Assembly: GCA_016744775.1 (NCBI GenBank)
Contig: JADGDS010000008.1
Coordinates: 1 to 64,000, forward strand
Origin: Candidatus Marithrix sp.
GTDB lineage: Bacteria > Pseudomonadota > Gammaproteobacteria > Beggiatoales > Beggiatoaceae
Direction: 5' to 3'
Length of the DNA: 64,000 nucleotides
Under the pieces are notes generated by a model that searched no databases, had not been told where the DNA came from, and saw only the letters and a program-made list of their open reading frames with translations. Of the stretch, positions 57,808-64,000 are shown in pieces. Position numbers and translations under genes: made by a program. Position 1 is the stretch's first letter; each line of letters starts with the position of its first letter.

Positions 57808-58776
57808 ATGAAAAAAATTATATTAATAATATTAATGTTTTATTCACCATTATTATTTGCAGTCTCACCTTATATTGGTATCAGCATCGGAAAAAATATT
57901 AATCAATCTATTTGTTTAATAGCTGCTCAAAAAGTTCTTCAAACTGAAGGATTTCAAAAAATAACCCAATACAAAGCTAGTGCCAGTTTATTTGCTGCTT
58001 ACAAAAATAAGCCGCAATATAAATATAAAAGTCTAGTAAAATGCCTACCAAAATTAATAATAGTAATTATCGTAGCACAAACACCTAGATATATCTTAAA
58101 AAAAGCTAACTATTTGCGTCAGCAAATTGAAAAATTAAGCCGTTCTAAACGGCTAAAAAATACAGAGAATCGATCTTATAATAAAACATCAATTCCACCT
58201 TATATTAGCATAAGCGTTGGAGAGATCAAAGCTCTGAAAAATCCAAACTGTCTAGCCACAGCAAAACAAGTGCTAAAAAAGGATGGCTTTGAAAAGATTA
58301 TCCAGTATAAAAAAAATGCAACTTTATTTGCCGCTTATCGTGATAAAATACCTTATAAGTATAAAGCTGTTATCAAATGTTTGGCTCATGAAGGAATCGT
58401 AGTAGTAGTTGTAGTTGCAAATACTCTTAATAATATTAAACAACAAGCTAATATATTACGAAAAAAAATTCAAGGGTTTAATCATAACATTGAACCTACA
58501 GAAGATAAACCCCATGACATGCTAATATCAAAAATTGAAATGGATACTATTTTCAGCCAAGAAATCTGTTTAAGTCAAGCCAAATTAGCAACTAAAAAAG
58601 CTGGATTCTATAATATAGAAATTAATAATTATTATTCAGTCACAGGGCAAAATGATAATAAATACCTTAGCGTTATTCGATGTATTACAGATGAAAATCT
58701 TGTTGTTTTTTGGGTCAAAGGTAAAAACCTTAACATGAGAAAACGTTTGCTAAACATAATTCAAAAAGAATTTTAA
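57808..58776 (+). CDS. Exported protein made of three tandem repeats
   Basis: Encodes 322 residues with a signal peptide ending LLFAV. Three related units of about 90 residues cover the mature protein: the first from SPYIGISIGKNIN, the second from PPYISISVGEIKA, the third from MLISKIEMDTIFS. Each has a CL or CLS segment, a KxGF-type turn, and a C near the end (VKCLP, IKCLA, IRCIT). Units one and two share YKxxAxLFAAY almost exactly. Not recognised. It precedes ilvB by 26 bp, with no evident functional tie. Confidence 0.7.
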   Translation: MKKIILIILMFYSPLLFAVSPYIGISIGKNINQSICLIAAQKVLQTEGFQKITQYKASASLFAAYKNKPQYKYKSLVKCLPKLIIVIIVAQTPRYILKKANYLRQQIEKLSRSKRLKNTENRSYNKTSIPPYISISVGEIKALKNPNCLATAKQVLKKDGFEKIIQYKKNATLFAAYRDKIPYKYKAVIKCLAHEGIVVVVVVANTLNNIKQQANILRKKIQGFNHNIEPTEDKPHDMLISKIEMDTIFSQEICLSQAKLATKKAGFYNIEINNYYSVTGQNDNKYLSVIRCITDENLVVFWVKGKNLNMRKRLLNIIQKEF

Positions 58777-58802
58777 TATTAACTTTATAAAAGAGGACTG
58801 AA

Positions 58803-60542
58803 ATGAACGAGGATGCCAATGAAGCTGATCAAATAACTGGTGCCAATATTTTAATTAATAGTTTAGTTGCCGAAGATGTCAAATTTTTATTTGGATATCC
58901 GGGTGGTGCGGTACTGCATATTTATGATGCTTTATTTCAACAAAATAAGGTGCAACATATTCTGGTTCGGCATGAACAAGGAGCAACTCATGCAGCTGAT
59001 GGATATGCACGAGCTACAGGTAAACCCGGGGTGGCATTAGTAACCTCTGGACCCGGTGCAACTAATGCTATTACTGGTATAGCCACTGCTTATATGGATT
59101 CTATTCCTATGATTGTTATAACAGGACAAGTCTCTAGCGCGCTTATTGGTAATGACGCTTTCCAAGAAGTTGATTCTATTGGCATATCTCGTCCATGCGT
59201 CAAACATAATTTTTTAGTTAAAGATGTTAATGAGTTAGCGACAACTATTAAAAAAGCGTTTTATATAGCCACCACTGGTCGTCCCGGTCCAGTTATAATA
59301 GACATTCCTAAAGACATAACTGCACATAAGGCAGTGTTTGAATATCCAGAAACTATTCAAATGCGATCTTATAAGCCGGTGCTGAATGGACATATGGGAC
59401 AAATACGTCGCGCCGCTGAATTGATCTTATCAGCGAAACGCCCAGTTATTTATACTGGTGGTGGAGTGATAATGGCTAACGCCTCAAAAGAATTAATTGA
59501 ATTTACCCGCTTATTAGGTTTTCCTATTACTCAAACTTTAATGGGTTTAGGTAGCTATCCGGCAAATGATCCTTTATTTATTGGAATGTTAGGAATGCAC
59601 GGTGCCTATGAAACTAATACCGCAATGCACCAAGCTGATGTATTAATTGCAATTGGTGCCCGCTTTGATGATCGGGTAACAGGCGATCTTGAACAATTTT
59701 GTCCTAATACTAAAATTATACATATTGATATTGATCCTGCTTCAATATCTAAAACTGTAACAGTTGATATTCCAATTGTTGGAACAGTTGATCGAGTATT
59801 AACCGCGCTTATAAACATCATTAAAGAAACTGATAAAAAACCAGATGCTAATGCTTTAGCTGCTTGGTGGCAACAAATTAAAACTTGGAAACAAGAAAAA
59901 AAATCTTTGGCTTATAATCGCAATAGTGACAGAATTAAACCACAATTTGTAATAGAAAAATTAAGTGAACTGACTAAAGGTGAAATTTTCGTTACATCTG
60001 ATGTTGGTCAACATCAAATGTTTGTTGCACAATTCTATCAATTCTTGCAACCACGCCGATGGATTAATTCCGGTGGCTTAGGTACGATGGGATTTGGTCT
60101 GCCAGCGGCTATGGGTGTACAATTAGCTTATCCAGATGATACAGTAGTTTGTGTTACCGGTGAAGCCAGCATTCAAATGTGCATACAAGAATTATCGACT
60201 TGTAAACAATTTGATTTGCCGATCAAAATTATTAATTTAAATAATGGTTATATGGGTATGGTACGTCAATGGCAAGAAATGTTTTATGAAAATCGTTGTT
60301 CACATTCTTATGTAGATTCTTTGCCAGACTTTATGAGGTTGGCGGAAAGTTATGGACATGTTGGTATGAAAGTCGAAAAACCCAGCGATGTTGAAGCGGC
60401 ATTGAAGGAAGCTTTAGCGATTAAAGATAAACTAGTATTTATGGATATTATTATTGACCCAACAGAAAATGTATATCCTATGGTTGCTGCCGGTAAAAGC
60501 CATAATGAAATGGTTTTACGCCCAGAAGGAGAACTTGCTTAA
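58803..60542 (+). CDS. ilvB: Acetolactate synthase large subunit
   Basis: ThDP enzyme that makes 2-acetolactate and 2-aceto-2-hydroxybutyrate for Val, Leu and Ile, 579 residues. It has GYPGGAVLHIYDAL, the ThDP glutamate in VRHEQGATHAADGYAR, FAD-binding GRPGPVIIDIPKD, and the Mg-ThDP motif VTGEASIQMC to NNGYMGMVRQW. It is IlvI-like in order (followed by the short regulatory subunit). Confidence 0.96.
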   Translation: MNEDANEADQITGANILINSLVAEDVKFLFGYPGGAVLHIYDALFQQNKVQHILVRHEQGATHAADGYARATGKPGVALVTSGPGATNAITGIATAYMDSIPMIVITGQVSSALIGNDAFQEVDSIGISRPCVKHNFLVKDVNELATTIKKAFYIATTGRPGPVIIDIPKDITAHKAVFEYPETIQMRSYKPVLNGHMGQIRRAAELILSAKRPVIYTGGGVIMANASKELIEFTRLLGFPITQTLMGLGSYPANDPLFIGMLGMHGAYETNTAMHQADVLIAIGARFDDRVTGDLEQFCPNTKIIHIDIDPASISKTVTVDIPIVGTVDRVLTALINIIKETDKKPDANALAAWWQQIKTWKQEKKSLAYNRNSDRIKPQFVIEKLSELTKGEIFVTSDVGQHQMFVAQFYQFLQPRRWINSGGLGTMGFGLPAAMGVQLAYPDDTVVCVTGEASIQMCIQELSTCKQFDLPIKIINLNNGYMGMVRQWQEMFYENRCSHSYVDSLPDFMRLAESYGHVGMKVEKPSDVEAALKEALAIKDKLVFMDIIIDPTENVYPMVAAGKSHNEMVLRPEGELA

Positions 60543-60544
60543 AA

Positions 60545-61036
60545 ATGCGTCATACAATTTCACTATTATTAGAAAATGAATCAGGAGCTTTATCAAGAGT
60601 TGCCGGTTTATTTTCAGCGCGTGGTTATAATATTGAATCACTAACCGTTGCTGCAACCGAAGATCCGACAGTTTCAAGAATGACTTTGGTTACTAGGGGT
60701 TCTGATCATATAATTGAACAGATCACCAAACAACTAAATAAACTAGTTGATGTGATCAAACTGATTGATTTAACAGAAGGTGTGCATATAGAACGCGAAT
60801 TAATGTTAGTTAAAATTAATGTGCCAACTTCTAATCAACGCGAAGAAGTTAAGCGTTTAGTTGATATTTTTCGCGGAAAAATTATTGATGTTAATCATAA
60901 TTATACAGTTGAACTAACAGGAACATCTAAGAAATTAAATGCCTTCATTAAAGCACTAGAAAATATGAAAATACTGGAAGTAGTACGTTCTGGTATTTTA
61001 GGTATTGGACGCGGTGATATAAATTTACATTTGTAA
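60545..61036 (+). CDS. ilvH: Acetolactate synthase small regulatory subunit
   Basis: Encodes 163 residues, the IlvH length. The N-terminal ACT domain has SLLLENESGALSRVAGLFSARGYNIESLTV for valine feedback binding; the C-terminal domain has ELMLVKINVPTSNQREEVKRL. It starts 2 bp after ilvB. Confidence 0.96.
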   Translation: MRHTISLLLENESGALSRVAGLFSARGYNIESLTVAATEDPTVSRMTLVTRGSDHIIEQITKQLNKLVDVIKLIDLTEGVHIERELMLVKINVPTSNQREEVKRLVDIFRGKIIDVNHNYTVELTGTSKKLNAFIKALENMKILEVVRSGILGIGRGDINLHL

Positions 61037-61074
61037 TTATCTATTTTATATAATATAAAAAAAAGGAACATTAA

Positions 61075-62091
<1,017 letters not shown>

Positions 62092-62098
62092 CTCAACT

Positions 62099-62872
62099 AT
62101 GAGCAATGAAATTGAAACTCCAGAAAATAAGCGGCGTAGAGGTATTTATTTATTACCTAACTTAATCACCTCTGCCGCTTTATTTTCTGGTTTCTATGCA
62201 ATTGTTGCTGCTATTCAGAATCATTTTGAAGCAGCAGCTATTGCAATTTTTATTGCCATGATACTTGATGGTCTCGATGGGCGCGTTGCCCGCTTGACCA
62301 GTAGTGAAAGTGCATTTGGGGCTGAATATGACAGTCTTTCAGACTTAATCTCTTTTGGTTTAGCCCCCGCTTTACTTATGTATCAATGGTCTTTATCATC
62401 CTTAATTGAAATCTCTAATATTCTGGGCAAAATCGGTTGGTTAGCTGCTTTTATTTATACTGCCGCTACAGCATTACGCTTAGCTCGTTTTAATACCCAA
62501 GTAGAATTAGATGAAAGTAAAGGTTATTTTCAAGGATTAGCCAGCCCATCGGCTGCCGCTTTAATGGCTGGATTTGTATGGTTAGGTACAGATTATAAAA
62601 TTGAAGGTTCCACATTAGTCATACCAGCATTATTTATAACCCTAACTAGCGGATTTTTAATGGTTAGTAGAGTCCGTTATAATAGTTTTAAAAACTTTGA
62701 TCTCAAAGATAGAGTACCTTTTATAACTATTCCGGTGTTAATAATGCTATTCGTACTAGTTGCAATTGATCCATCGCAAATTATATTTATAGGATTTTTA
62801 ATTTACGCGCTTTCTGGACCTATATTAACCCTAATTCAATTAAAAAAACGCCGTGCTACTCGTAATTTATAG
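62099..62872 (+). CDS. pssA: CDP-diacylglycerol-serine O-phosphatidyltransferase
   Basis: Membrane enzyme of phosphatidylserine synthesis, 257 residues, of the type with several helices (Bacillus-like, not the E. coli peripheral form). The CDP-alcohol phosphatidyltransferase motif is DGLDGRVARL, then SAFGAEYDSLSD. ATG 62099 is used; a longer frame would overlap ilvC by 20 bp. Confidence 0.93.
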   Translation: MSNEIETPENKRRRGIYLLPNLITSAALFSGFYAIVAAIQNHFEAAAIAIFIAMILDGLDGRVARLTSSESAFGAEYDSLSDLISFGLAPALLMYQWSLSSLIEISNILGKIGWLAAFIYTAATALRLARFNTQVELDESKGYFQGLASPSAAALMAGFVWLGTDYKIEGSTLVIPALFITLTSGFLMVSRVRYNSFKNFDLKDRVPFITIPVLIMLFVLVAIDPSQIIFIGFLIYALSGPILTLIQLKKRRATRNL

Positions 62873-63793
62873 ATGGAATTTATTAGAAGCATTTCCCAGC
62901 TACGCAAACATCATCAAAATTGTGTTGCCACAATAGGTAATTTTGATGGCGTACATTTGGGTCATCAAGCACTTTTAAAACAATTAGCAACTAAAGCCAC
63001 AGAGTTGCAATTACCAATGCTAGTTATGATTTTTGAGCCGCAACCTCAAGAATTTTTTATACCAGATCAAGCACCTGCCCGTTTAACCCGATTACGTGAA
63101 AAACTCATAGCTTTGCGCCGCTATACTAATATTGATAAAGTATTATGTTTAAATTTTAATAAAAAATTTGCGGCTTTAACTGCTGAAGATTTTATTGAAC
63201 AAATTTTAGTCAAGAGTTTAAAAATACAACATTTAGTTATAGGTGATGACTTTCGTTTTGGGCAAAAACGTAAAGGTGATTTTAATCTATTAAAAAATTA
63301 TGGCTTTAGCGTCGAAAATAGCCATACATTTAAAATAGATGAACAACGAGTAAGTAGCACTAGGATTCGTCAAACATTAAAACAGGCTAATTTTCAATTA
63401 GCAAGTAAATTATTAGGTCGTTCTTTTACAATTGGCGGGCGTATTGCTTATGGAAAACAACTAGGGCGAAAAATTGGATTTCCTACTGCTAATATTGCTA
63501 TACATCGTCGAATTTCTCCATTACATGGCATATTTGCAGTCAAAATACATGGTATTACAGAAAAACCATTAGTAGGAGCCGCAAATATTGGTACAAATCC
63601 AGCGGTTAATGGTAAAAATTTATTATTAGAAGTACATATTTTTGATTTTGATAAAAATATTTATGGACACTATGTTGAAGTAGAATTTATTCAAAAAATA
63701 CGTGATGAAGAAAATTTTCCAAATCTAGAACATTTAAAGCAAAAAATTGAACTTGATGTCAAAATAGCTAAACAGATTTTATCACTTTATTAG
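62873..63793 (+). CDS. ribF: Bifunctional riboflavin kinase/FMN adenylyltransferase
   Basis: Makes FMN and FAD, 306 residues. The adenylyltransferase half has IGNFDGVHLGHQALL and the SSTRIR motif; the kinase half has GRKIGFPTANI and GAANIGTNPAV. It starts directly after the pssA stop, an unusual neighbour, since ileS usually follows ribF. Confidence 0.96.
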   Translation: MEFIRSISQLRKHHQNCVATIGNFDGVHLGHQALLKQLATKATELQLPMLVMIFEPQPQEFFIPDQAPARLTRLREKLIALRRYTNIDKVLCLNFNKKFAALTAEDFIEQILVKSLKIQHLVIGDDFRFGQKRKGDFNLLKNYGFSVENSHTFKIDEQRVSSTRIRQTLKQANFQLASKLLGRSFTIGGRIAYGKQLGRKIGFPTANIAIHRRISPLHGIFAVKIHGITEKPLVGAANIGTNPAVNGKNLLLEVHIFDFDKNIYGHYVEVEFIQKIRDEENFPNLEHLKQKIELDVKIAKQILSLY

Positions 63794-63804
63794 GAAAAAA
63801 ATCA

Positions 63805-64000
63805 ATGGCAGATATAAACAATAAAGAAAATGAATGTATAAAAGATATAATTGCAACATTCCGCGAATTAGATAAAATAGCTCATAAATTAGGCTTTTTA
63901 TCTCCAGACCAATCTTATACCGATAAGATTTCAGGATGGCCTATGATTTCAGTACTTGGAGTCTATTCAGCTGGTAAATCAAGCTTTATAAATAACTATC
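63805..64000 (+). CDS. Dynamin-like GTPase, N-terminal part, runs off the window
   Basis: The first 65 codons are visible. The ATG at 63805 follows AGGA. After a helical start comes the P-loop GVYSAGKSSFINNY (GxxxxGKS) typical of bacterial dynamin-related or YfjP-type GTPases. The rest lies outside, so the class is provisional. Confidence 0.7.
   Translation, partial: MADINNKENECIKDIIATFRELDKIAHKLGFLSPDQSYTDKISGWPMISVLGVYSAGKSSFINNY

Noticed and set aside
58777..58802. Attenuator leader before ilvB
   Set aside because: The gap is 26 bp, with no leader peptide rich in branched-chain residues and no terminator hairpin.

Overview
The window is chromosomal DNA from an AT-rich gammaproteobacterium. 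The support is gammaproteobacterial-type housekeeping genes (rplU-rpmA-obgE, ftsY-ftsE, ubiD, dusB, ligA, miaB, tex, cytochrome c4/dsbA, ilvB-ilvH-ilvC, pssA, ribF), quinone and cytochrome genes, a transhydrogenase with split alpha subunit, and several dispersed palindromic repeats of kinds I associate with Beggiatoa/Thiothrix-like sulfur oxidisers. That lineage guess rests on recall, not on a search.

Layout: 0-4 kb holds the tail of a YHYH-domain protein, a NIF3-like protein, a secreted DUF1353 protein, a [4Fe-4S] uracil-DNA glycosylase and an OafA-type acyltransferase. 4-9.5 kb holds ribosomal and GTPase genes, cytochrome b561, a 2-Cys peroxiredoxin, ftsY-ftsE without an adjacent ftsX, and a BatA/BatB-like VWA protein that has lost its metal site. 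9.5-19 kb holds a secreted metallopeptidase-like protein, ubiD, vapBC, an NusG domain II protein, an aminotransferase, dusB, a second TA pair whose VapC is internally deleted, ligA and a DUF4143 ATPase.

18.9-32.5 kb is a plasticity zone. It has a decayed type I restriction cluster (hsdM, hsdR and YgjP-type metallopeptidase relics), PPK2 with a histone H1-like partner, an ergothioneine cluster (egtB, egtD, a MurL-like PP-loop enzyme, egtE), an AlbA_2-type relic and an internally deleted second ppk2. It ends with a block flanked by perfect 38-bp direct repeats that carries a P1B-like ATPase without a CPC motif, a DUF481-nitroreductase pair, an unknown gene, and shrunken second copies of the same genes.

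32.5-43.3 kb holds pntAA-pntAB-pntB, a cold-shock protein, a prepilin, miaB, a porin-like barrel, and a five-gene signalling operon (histidine kinase, Roadblock, receiver-like regulator, CvnD/MglA-like small GTPase, CZB zinc domain) that resembles a Streptomyces conservon. 43.4-47 kb holds a compact module of secreted caspase-like peptidase, ECF-like sigma factor, membrane anti-sigma-like protein and exported TPR-CHAT protease. This is the most interesting candidate system, because it pairs caspase-fold proteases with a sigma/anti-sigma switch, as in CRISPR type III-E, but no CRISPR is seen here.

47-64 kb holds a tightly coupled envelope operon (CUB-like coiled-coil protein, small exported protein, OmpA lipoprotein, NUC1 nuclease, cytochrome c4, DsbA), tex, secreted proteins of unknown role, an ArnC/LpxB-N/ArnT-like glycosyltransferase trio, a secreted triple-repeat protein, the branched-chain amino acid genes, pssA, ribF and the start of a dynamin-like GTPase. 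A recurrent theme is internal deletion of genes (VWA, VapC, ppk2 relic, nitroreductase relic), in places with short microhomologies at the junctions. No tRNA, rRNA, complete IS element or CRISPR array was found.
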